Assembly (NCBI GenBank): GCA_963693285.1
Contig: OY848919.1
Location: 9,357,461-9,421,460 of the forward strand
Source: Xestospongia muta
Taxonomy: Eukaryota > Porifera > Demospongiae > Haplosclerida > Petrosiidae
Direction of reading: 5' to 3'
Length of the DNA stretch: 64,000 bases
Made by a program: the position numbers and the translations under genes. The notes beneath the pieces were generated by a model, which worked only from the letters and a program-made list of their open reading frames with translations, was not told the DNA's origin and did no database searches. Of this stretch, positions 34,540 through 47,058 are shown one piece after another (positions within the stretch are counted from its first letter, which is position 1; each line of letters opens with the position of its first letter).

Positions 34540-35450
34540 ATCCCCAGCCCTAATCTATACATTATAAATGTAACCGTCACACTATATCTATATAGGTATA
34601 TGTCCAAATATGGTAATTAGGATCAAATAGATATCTGTACCATGAAAATGAAAGAGTGTTATAGCAATAGCAATAGAGTTAGCAAGCACTTTCTTAAGAT
34701 GGTAAATCAACAAGTAATACCTTCTTACGAAGTGACCTTACCCATGTCATGTTCATCAATTTACCTTGCCATATGTGTTCGTTGATCTGACCCATCCAAC
34801 TACTTTGGCAATATATAGTAATATTCATGTCCACCAAGATGTTATACCATGATATGGTTATCCAGATGACTACTATACCACCTAGTGATTATCACTATCA
34901 TCGTCAGTCAAATTTTACTATATCTTTCACTTGATCTATTTCCAATGAAGTCCATGAAAACATTGTTCGAATACCAACACTACTTATGGAAAATGTTCCA
35001 ATCAGAGCCTTTAAGTTAATATCTGGCAGTTCTCTTGAAGAACTAGACTATCAAACATTGATGAAAGCTATATTTCAAGATTTTACTATTCCTGAAAAAC
35101 CAACTAGAAGGAAGCACTCAAATCAGTTTGTTACCTGAACATAATATAGGTAAACATAAACATCTATACTAGCAAACTCATTGTCAATTTTACATAAAAA
35201 GGAATTGAACTCTTCATGATAAGAGAACAGATGATGATGAGAGAACTTATCACAGGAAAAGAGTCATGGAAATTTGTAGCTGATTTGAATATTTGAATAA
35301 ATTACTAGAGTTAATGTCTTTCCAAAGTTACTTTTAAGTGTCATTGGTAGAGATCTCTTTGTCAACTTGACATGCACTTGAGACATACCTGTCCAGATTA
35401 CATTGTTCAATCAGCTGTATTACACTCTTCTCTCATTCCAATAAAACAGG
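34540..35450 (+). repeat. Diverged duplicated segment, copy 2 (coding remnant)
   Basis: Collinear partner of 26150-27350. The stretch VHENIVRIPTLLMENVPIRA, AFKLISGSSLEELDYQTLMK and IFQDFTIPEKPTRRK is open here, followed by REQMMMRELITGKESWKF. Stops and indels interrupt it. The protein family was not recognised. Confidence 0.5.
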
Positions 35451-37047
35451 AGAATTGTGATGACTGCGATTCTACAGATGATATCATTACATCCTTGCCT
35501 TCTGGTTTTAACTCTCATTAGATCCTAAGTAATCAATCATACTCTCAGATCTGAAGACTACTCTAAAGACTACCACTCCAACTACAAGGACATTATGACT
35601 CATTTTCATCAGGTATACACACATCCTCAGACGACAGTTCACTATTAAGCAAAACACCTTTGTATATACCGAGTTATCACAGAATATATTCTGTGTCCTC
35701 TGTCACAAAGTTAGTATTATTCAAACGAGAATCCAGTCTCACTCCTTTACTTCCACAATCATTATCTCCTAGTTACATCTTTTACCATTTTCCATCTCTC
35801 CCCAGCACAACTTTTACAAAAAGTAGAATTCACTCACTTTCAGTACTTATTAGAGATTTGTTCTAGACAATATGAGCATATGTACTTCTTCAGGCAATCA
35901 TCCTCCAAAAAATGATTCCTGTTACAGTCATTGAAGCACTGTCCTCCATCTTTGCATGCTAAATATTAATCTTAGTGAAGTTTGTTATGCTACTTGTTTT
36001 TGGTTATGTTGTAATTTAAAAAAAATTAAGAATTTTACTTTTTTTGGATAAGATTGTATAACTGACATATACAAATTCAAAAATCTTTGCAAGTGTACTT
36101 TTTACTGATCAAGATCATTTAGTTATTTAGAAGCCTCCCTAAACCAGAATTAGTGCTCATAAATTACTAACTATTATATCTAGTTATCCTTTGTTCTGTC
36201 ATTATCAATTTTCACTTCAGTTCCTTAAACTGGTACCTGCATTAATGTTTGAGTAATATTCTATAAACTTTAGATTTATAAAACAAGATCTGTAAAGTCA
36301 GGTATGCAGGATATAAAAATAAGATGTAAAATCATTACAATGCCAAATGTTCATATTCATGATATGATATATGTCACATCACCTCAGGTTATATAATATA
36401 CCATCATACCTCAAATGTATGTGTTCAATATTATCTGTAGTATTGTCAGTAATATTATCTTAGTATGAACACACTTAATATAATATTGACATCAATACCA
36501 GTTAAAACATAGATATAATTGAGAAAATTAGAATTGCTCATATTTAAGTCATTTTTTGAGTGTCCATTGTATGCATTGCACCAAGCTATGTTATAAGACC
36601 CTTAATATACATATTATACAGACACACACACAGATATATATAAATTTTTTATACAATATAAATGACCATGATCACCAAGGTTTATATAAGGTTCAAGAAA
36701 ACAACACTTATCATATGTATGACTATGAATAAGCATACAAAGTAAAAAACAGATATTTCTATATTTTGCCTATTATAAGAAAGCCTGTATAACTATAGTG
36801 AATATAGTCCAACCATATTGTTACATCATAATTATTTTTAATAAAAGCTACTGACAATTAATTAAAGAAAACCTTCATTAAAAATGTTTAATTACATTAC
36901 TTACAATCAGTGTAAAAAATACATTCTAATAATGTTGATATTTAAGCAATAAAGAACAAACACAGATCTATAGTTACAAAAATTAATGTATACAAAAAGA
37001 TAGCAACAACAATAAAAAATTTAATGTATATAGTAAGTTAATATTTT
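35451..37047. other. Spacer with one Ser/Thr-rich open stretch
   Basis: 35617-35865 is open on the plus strand and Ser/Thr/Pro-rich (for example SSDDSSLLSKTPLYIPSYHR) and could be an exon of the gene remnant to its left. The remainder is AT-rich and shows nothing. Confidence 0.3.
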
Positions 37048-38860
37048 TCACTTATTATTAGAGATGTCAGAGTAAGGTGGAGGAGGAGGAAGCCTCAGTA
37101 TACCTACCTCCACAGTGGGTCCTTCTACAGTGTTATGATCAGACCCTCCACGAGTTGCATTTAGAATTCGTAGGCTGTTTTAGAAGATACCTTGATACTC
37201 CATTATATTCCAATTGATGACAGATGACATCAGCTTCATATTGACTGTAGTAGGTATCAGCACAGATATTATCCCATTGTCCATTGATATAGATCTGTAC
37301 TAACCATAGTAATAAGAGCGTAAGGCATATCTATTACAATAAAGATGTGCAGTACCAAAACCAATATGTCTAGATGCTACATCAACATAATAACATAAGA
37401 ATGATGTTAGTAATAAGCTCTAAAGTCAAATTCTTGAGATTAAGATTATAAGACATTTCTTAGATATTCAATGTAATTACATATATAATACTCACAAATT
37501 AATCCAGAACAAGTAGTCTTTGAATTAGAAGACTTTGAATATGAACTGCTGTAAACTAATAAATACAAAAATCATAACAATAAACTCAAGTAATTAGATC
37601 ATTTAACAAATTGTGCAATTTATTTATATAACAACTTACTACATGTGACAGTAATATCTTCATAGTGGTTACAGCTAGTTATTGAAGTTGATGGACAGGA
37701 ATTACTAGTACCATAACATGTGTCAGAGGAAGCATTATACATGTTTGTACTCCAAATTAGTTGACTAGAAGTAGCCAGTCTAAATTAATAACAAATAATG
37801 CAATATGTTCCTAATGCTTGATAACCAAATTAAGCAAAACTTAGAAGTTTTATATTATTTTTAAAATGACTCCAAATATTAAGTATATATACTTTTTGTT
37901 TCTTACAGGTTAAGGTGATCATAATTATATAGTTTGAGCATCAGTAGAGCTAAATCCATCATCACATATTGTCCCCCACTGTCCATTACAATAGACTTCT
38001 ACGTCTCCCTTATTAGAATAATTTCCTCCCTGACAACATGTCATACCAGAGAAAGGATTACTGTTCCAGATTTTAGTGGTGTCTGTACCAAACAGAAAAA
38101 ATGCTAAAGAAATATCTATACACTTACAGCAGTACACAGTAGCATCATAAGAGTTAGTGTTAATACATCCACTATCAATGTATGTAAAGAATGAACACTG
38201 AAATATAGTAAGGTAGTTGCTACTAGCACAGTTGAGATCATCCATCTTCATAGACAGTGTGCATGTCAGTGCCATAACTAAAAAGAGATATTCAAAACCT
38301 GACTAGTTATGTGTATGATTATAACTTCTACCTCACTAATCCGCTCTAGTGTAACTAGATGCTTCAGTATATCCCAATTGATGACATATGACATTAGCTT
38401 CAGTAGAACTGCAATAAACATCATTACAGATATTACCTCATCCATTATTGTAATAGACCCTCACAATGCCATAGTAATAGGATGATGAGGTATACCCATT
38501 ACGAGATAAACTTATAGCACCATTTCTTGGAGTATCTAGATAGAAGTAGATCAATATGCTCTAACTACCAAACTAATAGAGGTAAGTGCAAATTCATAAA
38601 CATCGTAAATATTGCTATTAATACTACAAACTAAGTGAATGTTAGTAAAAAATAGTATGAGAATTCAATAGTTGATTAATGTAAGCAGTGAAATCTTCTT
38701 AATGAGGTAGAGTCACTATTAACAACAATTAAGAAAATAATCTATTTGAAATCATAATTTTTAATTATTATTAACTGACATTTACAAATTAGTCCAGAAC
38801 AAGTAATGTTTGTATTAGATGATTTTTAATAAGATGTGCTGTAAACTAAAGGAAATATTT
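37048..38860 (-). pseudogene. SRCR-domain receptor, decayed, with PPPPY tail
   Basis: Reading leftwards: a short exon near 38785-38850 (with a stop); exon 38337-38535, an SRCR domain start (YYGIVRVYYNNG, a TGA at 38440-38438 in place of the conserved Trp, GNICND, then EANVICHQLGY); exon 38128-38277, its second half (DDLNCASSNYLTIFQCSFF, DSGC, YDATVYC) with a one-base shift near its start; exon from 38082 (GDVEVYCNGQWGTICDDGFS), stopping early; exon 37640-37779 (YEDITVTC); short exon 37496-37548; an SRCR half near 37170-37300 (VQIYINGQWDNICADTYYSQ, ADVICHQLEYNGVS); and a tail ending VGILRLPPPPPYSDISNNK with a TGA at 37050. SRCR domains are extracellular ligand-binding modules. The PPPPY tail would bind WW domains. 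Lesions in each SRCR copy suggest a dead gene. Confidence 0.6.
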
Positions 38861-40021
38861 ACATGCATCCAAGTAGTTAACGAGAACCTTTTTTCATTAA
38901 AATATAATCAAAAAAATCCAACAATCATCCCAACAATATTTAAAGAAGGTAAGAAAATGCTGTAATGTTGCTGCAATAATTCATGATAATAGCATATAGA
39001 TTGAATTGAAATACTTGATATAAATCCATCACAGAAATTATATAGATAAAAAAGTTGTTTCAAGATTGTATAGAATGTATTATAAGATTACTTATTAACA
39101 TTAACTATATTAAAAGTAATGTCTTCAGGATTAATACAAGTAGTACTTCACATTATTGATAGTTACAAAACAATTATTCAAGAATTGTTAATTTTAAAAA
39201 TCTTTTATGAAAATAAATGAGATCAATTACTAATTTAGTGACCAAATTAGAAGATAGCACTGTGAGAAAAGGGTGCTATATACTTTGTTTCATAGCTTAT
39301 TATATTGAAATAAAGCACTTATAAGCTTTCTTAAAACATCTATATATTGATGTAAGTATGCAGTCTATAAGTACTTATTATTACATTGCTATATAGCATC
39401 GTACATTTGCTAGTTTATTACATTTCTTTCCTATCTATATCAATGCTTTCACAATATTTGTATGGTTAGGTATTCTCTGATCAAGGTTTACTACATAACA
39501 ACCTATGCATGCTATTAATACATCAAAAGGTGTATGAATCATTAATAGATGTAAGGTAATTCCATAATTATCATGATATTGTAATTGTTTCATCATTATG
39601 CTAAAACTACAATGTGCTATAGATTACAGGTCAAAAATTAATGGTAATGGCTTTTGACTGGAATAATAATACAAACTTTGTCTGTCTATAATTTAGCTGT
39701 ATGGTTGTGTCATCGATTATTGCACAACGTGAAGGAAACCTAAAAACAGGGACAAATGAAGCAGGTAACATGTTATCGGTAACACTAGCTAACAATATAA
39801 TTTTATTAAGATGGTACTAGGATATATCAGAAATCACTTAAAGAAGCAGCAAAAGGGAGGGAGATCTAATGAAGCACTCGCAAAAGTCCATATAACATTT
39901 CGTCAAAACGACTAAAATGAAAATATAACCATAAAAATAAAAAATTTAAACTATATTTCTGTTGTTTCTAGCTAATTGAAAGGCGAGTAAAAGCAGTAAA
40001 AAGACTACAGGTGAAATGAAG
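38861..40021. other. Spacer without recognisable gene
   Basis: AT-rich, with no supported exon. The sequence at 39840-40020 has a few basic, helix-like open stretches of unknown meaning. Confidence 0.35.
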
Positions 40022-40200
40022 TTATGGCAAGATGTAACACCTGACATGATGCCAGAACAGGAAACAAATGTTGACAACGATCAATTTTTCGTCACATTAT
40101 ATGATATCGCTCTAGATCTCAAACCTTGAACAAATTCATTGAAACGTTAGACCAAGAAATTGCCAAGAAAACAACATCTTGGCTAACAAAATAATTTACG
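40022..40200 (+). other. Possible transposon-protein remnant
   Basis: An open stretch reads LWQDVTPDMMPEQETNVDND and continues to ALDLKP and a stop. The W-x-D-V-T-P-x-M-M pattern reminds me of a conserved motif in multi-copy invertebrate element proteins, but I cannot name the family. Confidence 0.2.
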
Positions 40201-41103
40201 GCGATGTTGTCAATAAAAGAATTCCTGAGAACATTCCGACATGGAAATGGTAGATTAGCCCTAATGATATACCTCTAAAAATAGTCCTAACAATGCCTGT
40301 ATAATTGATAAAAATAGTGACTTGGAAAATAAATCTGAAAATGAATTGTTCAATTGTGATGAGAACTTAGCAACTTTATTACTTTTGACGTTCTAAATCG
40401 TAACATTGTTTTATTATTATTCTCAACTTTTGAGAATAATATTCACAAAAATTTGCTATCAAATCATTAAAAAATTATTAACAAAATAAAATTAATAGCT
40501 GCTGATATTATAGCATTGTCCTGTAACAATATCTTAGTTATAGAATAGTTTTTAGATAGTACAGACCTGTCATAGTACCAGTATAGGTGTATATAAAATA
40601 TTGAAATAGTTATGCTATAACAACATGCTTATAAATGTCTTCTATAAACTGTCTGTCATATGCTATTGTTTTTACTTGTTATAAGCACCACTAAAACACA
40701 TTTATACTAAAGTAACAGTACTGTTTTAGACATTATTTTCAAACTTATCACAGTCTTTTTGGATAGTGTAGTTTTATAGAAAGTAGATTATACAAATGCA
40801 AACAATTATTTTTATTCTGGAGACACTAAGAAAGCAAAGCTTTTCAATAAATCTAGCCTATTACTGCACAAGGCAAACCCTGTGTATCTATGTATTCCTA
40901 GTAGTAGTTAGATTCTCTGTATGAATGGAAACAAAGGGAATTAAATGGTGATTATATTTGTTTAAAGCTGCAATTAAATTTTTTCTGTAATCAAATTTTA
41001 TTAGAAAAACAATTAGCACAAATTAAAACTGAGGTAATTAGATTCATGTGAAAAAAAGGATCAAAGATACCACCCATTACAAAAGTTGTAGTGATATTAA
41101 TGA
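40201..41103. other. Spacer, 3' flank of the collagen gene
   Basis: AT-rich, no exon or RNA gene recognised. Confidence 0.4.
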
Positions 41104-41972
41104 TTACTTGGTACATATCACACAGGCTAACTCTTTAGCTTCATCATATGGAGGACAGAGTACACCAGAACATATAGGTTCAACATGATGGAAAAGAGCT
41201 CCATCAGTGTTAGCAACACTTCCTGGTATACCAACAGAATGTTCATCAATACATTCATATGTTGAAGGCTTATAATCAAACCTTTCAGCCATAAGATATC
41301 CTCAATATTCTTTAGTCCATGATGTAGGACAAGTTATTTTAGCTGGTATCATGAGTACTGTTGTGCGATTAGAGACATAACATATTGCACATGGTACATT
41401 GTGATTATGAAGACCAGATAGAGATTCTATTGTAACTTCATACTCAGCAGCATATATTTTTGAGCCATGACTATTTTTACCAGATTGATATGCTAAGTAC
41501 TCTGGATCATTAGGTAGACATAAGTGATTACTTGCTCCTCCTCCTTTGCTGTAACGACTACCTGCAGCCTTTCCACTGTAAACTAAGGTAGCACCTGTAG
41601 GACATGTTGTTTTACCCCATCTTATATAACTGACTCCTCCATTCTTTGGTGCTTGTGGTCCTACAGGACCTCGTTCTCCTTTCATTCCGCTTTCTCCTTT
41701 GTCTCCTTTCAAACCTTGTGCTCCATCTCTACCATCTCTACCATCTCTTCCTGCAATACCATCTTTACATCTCAATATTTCTTGATATTGGGATTTGCAA
41801 CAGAGAGAGATGTTAGATGGACTTGATATATCTCTCTTTGTTAAGTCATTTGCTATTTTATCTGTGTTGGATAGAATAACACAACATTACCAATTGTTGT
41901 TACAGTACCTTCTTGACTTGCTACTGTGATACTAAACATCACTAATATATGCAAGAACAGTTCTTGTTTCAT
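41104..41972 (-). CDS. Short-chain (spongin-like) collagen C4-type protein with one in-frame TGA
   Basis: Two exons: 41909-41972 encodes a signal peptide (MKQELFLHILVMFSITVASQ), and 41104-41861 the rest, with a 47-nt GT-AG intron. After a short linker come about 12 Gly-X-Y triplets (GRDGRDGRDGAQGLKGDKGE onward), then the C-terminal globular domain typical of sponge short-chain collagens (SYIRWGKTTCPTGATLVYSG, SNHLCLPNDPEYLAYQSG, HNHNVPCAICYVS, LMIPAKITCPTSWTKEY, GALFHHVEP, ELACVICTK). A TGA at 41304-41302 (codon 208 of 274) interrupts an otherwise intact frame that continues perfectly to the conserved end. This is either a very recent pseudogene, a polymorphism or sequence error, or stop readthrough. 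The protein would be secreted to the sponge extracellular matrix. Confidence 0.8.
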
Positions 41973-42214
41973 TTTTAGTCTCTTTGACTGATAATGTAGA
42001 GCTAAAAGGCATTCTTTTATTCAAACTGTATAAGGTATCCAATAGTTAAAGGTATGTATGTCTCAAGTAGGAAGTGGTTTAAGGGTAGACTTATAGTAAA
42101 GTGTCACATGATCTGTGGTGTGCTGTCGTCTAAAATAGAAATTCTGGTGAACTCTACCTAGTAACCTTTGATGTAAATTAAGCTTATTCGATAACTTATT
42201 GGTCTATTTAGATA

Positions 42215-43235
42215 AGGTATAGTTTGAAGTTGTGTGGCTATGTGGAGCTCACCTGATGTAATTTGTTTTTTATGGCTATGTGGAGTTCATCTGTTATGAT
42301 GTGGTTTGAAGTTGTATGGCTGTGTGGAGTTCACCTGATGTGGTTTGAAGCTGTGTAGCTATGTGGAGTTCATCTGATGTGGTTTGAAGTTGTGTGGCTA
42401 TGTGGAGTTCATCTGATGTGGTTTGAAGTTGTGTAGCTATGTGGAACCCGATTTGGTTTGAAGTTGTGTGGCTATGTGGAGTTCATCTAATGTGGTTTGA
42501 AGTTGTGTAGCTATGTGGAGTTCACTGGATATGGTGAAGTTGTGTGGCTATGTGGAGTTCACCTGATGTGGTTTGAAGTTGTGTGGCTATGTGAAGTTCA
42601 TCTGATGTGGTTTGAAGTTGTGTAGCTATGTGGAGTTCACATAATGTAGCTTGAAGTTGTGTGGCTAAGTGAAGTTCACCAGATATGGTTTGAAGTTGTG
42701 TGTGTGGCTATGTATAGTTCACCTGATGTGGTTTGAAGATGTGTGGCTATGTGGAGTTCACCTGATGTGGTTTGAAGATGTGTAGCTATGTGGAGTTCAT
42801 CTGATGTGGTTTGAAGTTGTGTAGCTATGTGGAACCCGATTTGGTTTGAAGTTGTGTGGCTATGTGGAGTTCATCTAATGTGGTTTGAAGTTGTGTAGCT
42901 ATGTGGAGTTCACTGGATATGGTGAAGTTGTGTGGCTATGTGGAGTTCACCTGATGTGGTTTGAAGTTGTGTGGCTATGTGAAGTTCATCTGATGTGGTT
43001 TGAAGTTGTGTAGCTATGTGGAGTTCACATAATGTAGCTTGAAGTTGTGTGGCTAAGTGAAGTTCACCAGATATGGTTTGAAGTTGTGTGTGTGGCTATG
43101 TATAGTTCACCTGATGTGGTTTGAAGATGTGTGGCTATGTGGAGTTCACCTGATGTGGTTTGAAGATGTGTAGCTATGTGGAGTTCATCTGATGTGGTTT
43201 GAATTCTGTGGCTATGTGGAGTTCACTTGTGCTGC
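42215..43235. repeat. 39-bp minisatellite with 388-bp higher-order period
   Basis: About 26 copies of a monomer of about 39 bp built on ctgatgtggtttgaagttgt and gtggctatgtggagttcac, with small indels. A variant monomer containing ggaacccgat occurs at 42443 and again at 42831, and the sequence around it repeats nearly exactly at that 388-bp spacing, so a block of about ten monomers was duplicated recently. Coding looks unlikely because indels shift the frame. Confidence 0.9.
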
Positions 43236-44112
43236 AATGAGTATCAAAGAGACTCGATTGCCCAAACAATTGAAGTATATTAAGTACATGATCATAAGGT
43301 AATACTTGTCATGTTCTATTAAATACAGCTGATCATATAATAAACGTGCTTTATATTACTACTTATTATTAATTGACAGGTTGTGACTGATTTATTACTT
43401 CATTATAAAACCATGTCTATTGACAACCAAATGAAGTCCATTTAACACAGTATGTTATCATGGTAACCATTGTTCTTAGCAAGACCCTTTCATGAGCTAA
43501 TAAATCATATATTTAAAGCTTATGATGATCACAAATTGCTGTAACACTAGTACATGTGGTCTATTATAATGAGACAATGATATCATTAAATACAAAAATA
43601 CTGATATCTCTCATGATCTTCAATTGCTCAGAACCACACCTCTTTCCTGAAATGTTATGCAGAAAAAGTCTTATTCAGAACAGAATGTAATTTATTTAGG
43701 TCACTACATTGTACAAGTGAAAACAACCTCATAAACAATTCATAGTATTACCTCTTTTTTAGATGAATATACTATTGAGTGGTTTTTAGATTTGGAATTA
43801 TTTGAATGTCACTAATTGTAGGAGGAGCTAATATCACATTATACACTAGCTGGGTGTGGTTTGAGTAGTATAATTCATGATATTCTACCTGTTTTTACAG
43901 CATGGAATTTAGAGTTCCTTGGTAGCTTTGTAATCAGTAAAACTATCAAGTCATGAGGCCTGAGTTTATTCCCTAGTCAAAGTGTTCATTAGACTCTCTT
44001 TTTAATTATACACGTAATACACATTATTATACTTATAAGTATATAATTACAATGATAATAGCAAAAAGACACAATATTTACTCATCTTACTTTTAGGCTT
44101 TAGGCTATAGCT
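43236..44112. other. Spacer without recognisable gene
   Basis: AT-rich DNA between the minisatellite and the helicase relic. No exon supported. Confidence 0.4.
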
Positions 44113-44238
44113 ATGAGTATGTTGTCACTACAGCTGCTTTTGCAATGGGTTTGGATTGTCCAGATGATAGTAGATTTATTAACTGAGGACCTCCATCTGT
44201 TTAGGAGGGTTACATTCTAGAAACTAAAGGAGCAGAAT
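44113..44238 (+). pseudogene. RecQ-like helicase motif V-VI relic
   Basis: One frame reads YEYVVTTAAFAMGLDCPDDS then RFIN, a TGA, GPPSV, a TAG, EGYILETKGAE. This matches RecQ-type helicase motifs V and VI (usually TxAFGMGxDxPDxRxVIHxGPP and QExGRAGRDG) with stops where Trp and another residue belong. It is a separate fragment from the N-terminal piece at 3101-3246. Confidence 0.6.
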
Positions 44239-45672
44239 AGAATCAATTTTAAGAAACTGCATAATTAAGTTTCATTATAATCATTATTTCATTCAAAACG
44301 AAAAATTAGTTGCAAATATGTAGAAAATATTATGAAGAATTATGGTCAAAAACAGAAGAGTTTGTAGACACACATATATATTACTATTTAGTGATTTTCA
44401 AATGACTGTAGGATGTACATGTACATTGTTAACTTTAAGTTTATTATGATTAATGGTTCAATTGTATGTTTTTGCAATCTAAATTTCATCCTTGCAAATA
44501 TTAATGAAGTAGGTATTTGAAATCCTTATGTATAATCTTAATAAGAACATGTACAGCTTAATGAAAGTCAAGAGATAAAACCTATAAGATGATGTCTGTG
44601 ATTTTAAGTAAATGAAGAAAGTTAGACAAATATTCATCTCCTGTGTCTATATTAAATGACCAATAACCAGTGGAAGAAGCTGGACCATGCAAAACCCACA
44701 TTTGCATAACTAGGTAATATAAGCTAAAAACTATATATAAATTCAATATGTTGAACGACATTGACACATTAAGCACATGTATAATCAATACATGCAGTAA
44801 ATACAAACTAGTAAGATAATAATTCATTCTATTTAATCCCCACAGTAACATGTCAAGAATATGAAAATACAACTAGACAAATTTAAATTCAATAAACCTA
44901 ACCACGTTGTTGTAGTTTGGTGTTGGACCAAATTAATGCAATCTTTGAAAGTGAGAATGTTTTATCAGAGTCAGTGAGCCAAGTTAATAAACATTAAATT
45001 TTCATCAATCCTGTCAAGAGTGTTACAGTAAGATACCATGCATTACTTTCTAAACATTTTTCATGAAATATCTGTGAATACCTGGAGTCATTACTTTCTG
45101 ATCACCACTTGTCATTCATTTCATTGTATCCATCACCATCTATTACCTGAAAATGCATAATTTGGTTTACTAGCCATGTCTCATTTTAAAATAAGACCCT
45201 ATAAAGGCTTCTACTTTTAAGAGTTGCTTGTATAGATATAGGTCATTAGTTCACTTTTAGACTACCAGATTTTAAGCTAAACATAAATATTTCAAGCATG
45301 TGGGTAATGAAATGGAAAACTTAACTAAAGTTTGTTATTTTTTAGCTCTTGGGCATCAATATCATCAATGTTACTTGTCTCTGAATTCTCATCGGAACAC
45401 ATGGGAAGTTGTACAGGTACTGTATAATGCTATTTGATTGAATAAACTGATTTTAACATACATGTACTTTAATTAATGATCTAAATGATATAATCTATAC
45501 TATGTTACTGCAATATTTACACTTATATGTGTTTACAAAGCACATCAATGTTCACACAACACACCTATGTTTACACTTACTTGTATTTATATATGTATAC
45601 AGGCTTTACATTTGACTCAATACTTTATCTAATTATACATCATGAACTGTTAACTAATGTTAACATCTGCAG
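44239..45672. other. Spacer, one possible exon near 45345-45415
   Basis: A stretch of about 70 bp between an acceptor-like tttttag and a gtactg donor is open on the plus strand but unidentifiable. The remainder is AT-rich and shows nothing. Confidence 0.3.
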
Positions 45673-46330
45673 TATCAAATCCTTGGAACAGTATATATTG
45701 AGAGTCTGTGATCAGAACTTGAAAATCTCCAACAGAGCAACATACCAGACTTATTAACTAAGCTTTTACAAAGTTGGAGTAATATACAGACCGAGGTGAC
45801 TTGGGATAATATTATTGCTGCAATCAAGAAAAGATTTGTTGGACAGGTTCATATTGCTGAAGAAATAGAAAAGTATGTTTAAATGCCAATCCAGGTGGAG
45901 ATACCATCCAAAGAAGTGTAGCATTAGATTCAAATGCATCATATGCATTAAAAAAGTACTAGTCAGCCACAGATCTAGAAATTACGAAAATATGCCATCA
46001 AAATGATTTTATTGTATCATGATCATATTCAATGTAAATTTGGAATGAAAATCTGAGAGAGTAGATTCAAACGAATAAGAAAAAAGAGATTATGCATTAT
46101 CTAACAATGATGTAAGGTCATCAAATATGTGTAAACCATCAAAAGGGAAGAGTCATTATAAAAAGGAAGGAAAACCCAAAGAACATGAAATATTTACATG
46201 TGATAGCTTGTATCAACTTGTTTATTCATTTAATATTATTACAGAACACAGAGACAAAGATCAGAAGACAGTAATTCTGATGAACATCATTCACTCTGAA
46301 AAACACACTGCAAAAGCTGATTTGTTGATT
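45673..46330 (+). pseudogene. Unit A: decayed Death-domain gene with basic tail
   Basis: Exon 45673-45870, between acceptor atctgcag and donor gtatgt, encodes the second half of a Death domain (LENLQQSNIPDLLTKLLQSW, EVTWDNIIAAIKKRFVGQVH, IAEEIEK) after one in-frame TGA. About 250 bp further on (46080-46330) lies sequence homologous to the tail exons of unit C (CKPSKGKSHYKKEGKPKEHE, then RDKDQKTV). The donor after that tail exon is lost (at instead of gt). Module X is absent. It is the leftmost member of the tandem family continued by units B, C and D. Confidence 0.55.
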
Positions 46331-47003
46331 TAACCACTATTTGGTTAAACATGTTGCGTAATATAAACTGAAAGTAAACATAATATAGCTTTGATTACTT
46401 TTGTCCTACGGAAATCATTGTTTATCAAATAAAAACGTTTTTGTTTCTTTTAAAAAATCAATTTTTAGTTTTAACATTTTGTAAACAGTTTGCTACATAC
46501 AACCTATATAACCATATATTGGTTAAATCAGTCTTACAGTGCAAAGTTTACTTCAAGAATCTGACTCATAACTTGATAGTAACTAATAGTGATCAACCTA
46601 TAAAGCAAGGTGAATATTTATTTATAGATTTTGTATATTTTTGATTTATACTTGAAAAATAATCAACCTTTTATTATATAACATTACTCCTATAATACTA
46701 TAATGAAGATTATATTAAGTCTATATCTTTCGTCTTAACTGTTAGATACAAAGACAAGTCATTAAAGCTAACTTTTTGTAATCCATATTTCACAGTATGT
46801 CTGTTACAACATTAATTCATACATAGCAATTATTATAACTGAAACAATGACGTCAACTCTAAATAGTTTAGACTATACTGTTGTGTACATTATGACAACA
46901 ATAATTTTGATAATGTTAACGATAATTTTCTATTATATACCTAATATTCAACACATCATTAGTACATATATCATCTAGATCTTGTTGAACTCCACATACG
47001 CTC

Positions 47004-47036
47004 TATATAAATAACCTCCGTATACTGCATGCGCAG
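47004..47036 (+). promoter_or_regulatory. Unit B core promoter: TATA box and NRF1-like site
   Basis: tatataaata (47004-47013) lies 12 bases before ctgcatgcgcag (47025-47036), a near-palindrome related to the NRF1 site at 33952. The spacing places transcription start near or just after the CpG motif. That makes the ATG at 47059 a better start than the one at 47029, which is inside the motif. The arrangement is identical in unit C. Confidence 0.5.
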
Positions 47037-47058
47037 ATTGTACGAGCATAACCCGGAG

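Noticed and set aside
41302..41304. Selenocysteine at the collagen TGA
   Set aside because: The position is not a catalytic Cys-like site and no SECIS-like hairpin was recognised downstream; mutation, error or readthrough is simpler.
42215..43235. Minisatellite as a CRISPR-like array or coding repeat
   Set aside because: There are no unique spacers between monomers, and indels disrupt every frame.
44582..44872. 96-codon minus-strand open frame
   Set aside because: Tyr/Leu-rich translation of AT-rich DNA, no splice-supported exon or family motif.
47029..47058. Upstream ATG as start of unit B
   Set aside because: It lies inside the NRF1-like motif about 16 bases after the TATA box, probably at or before the transcription start; the ATG at 47059 is preferred.
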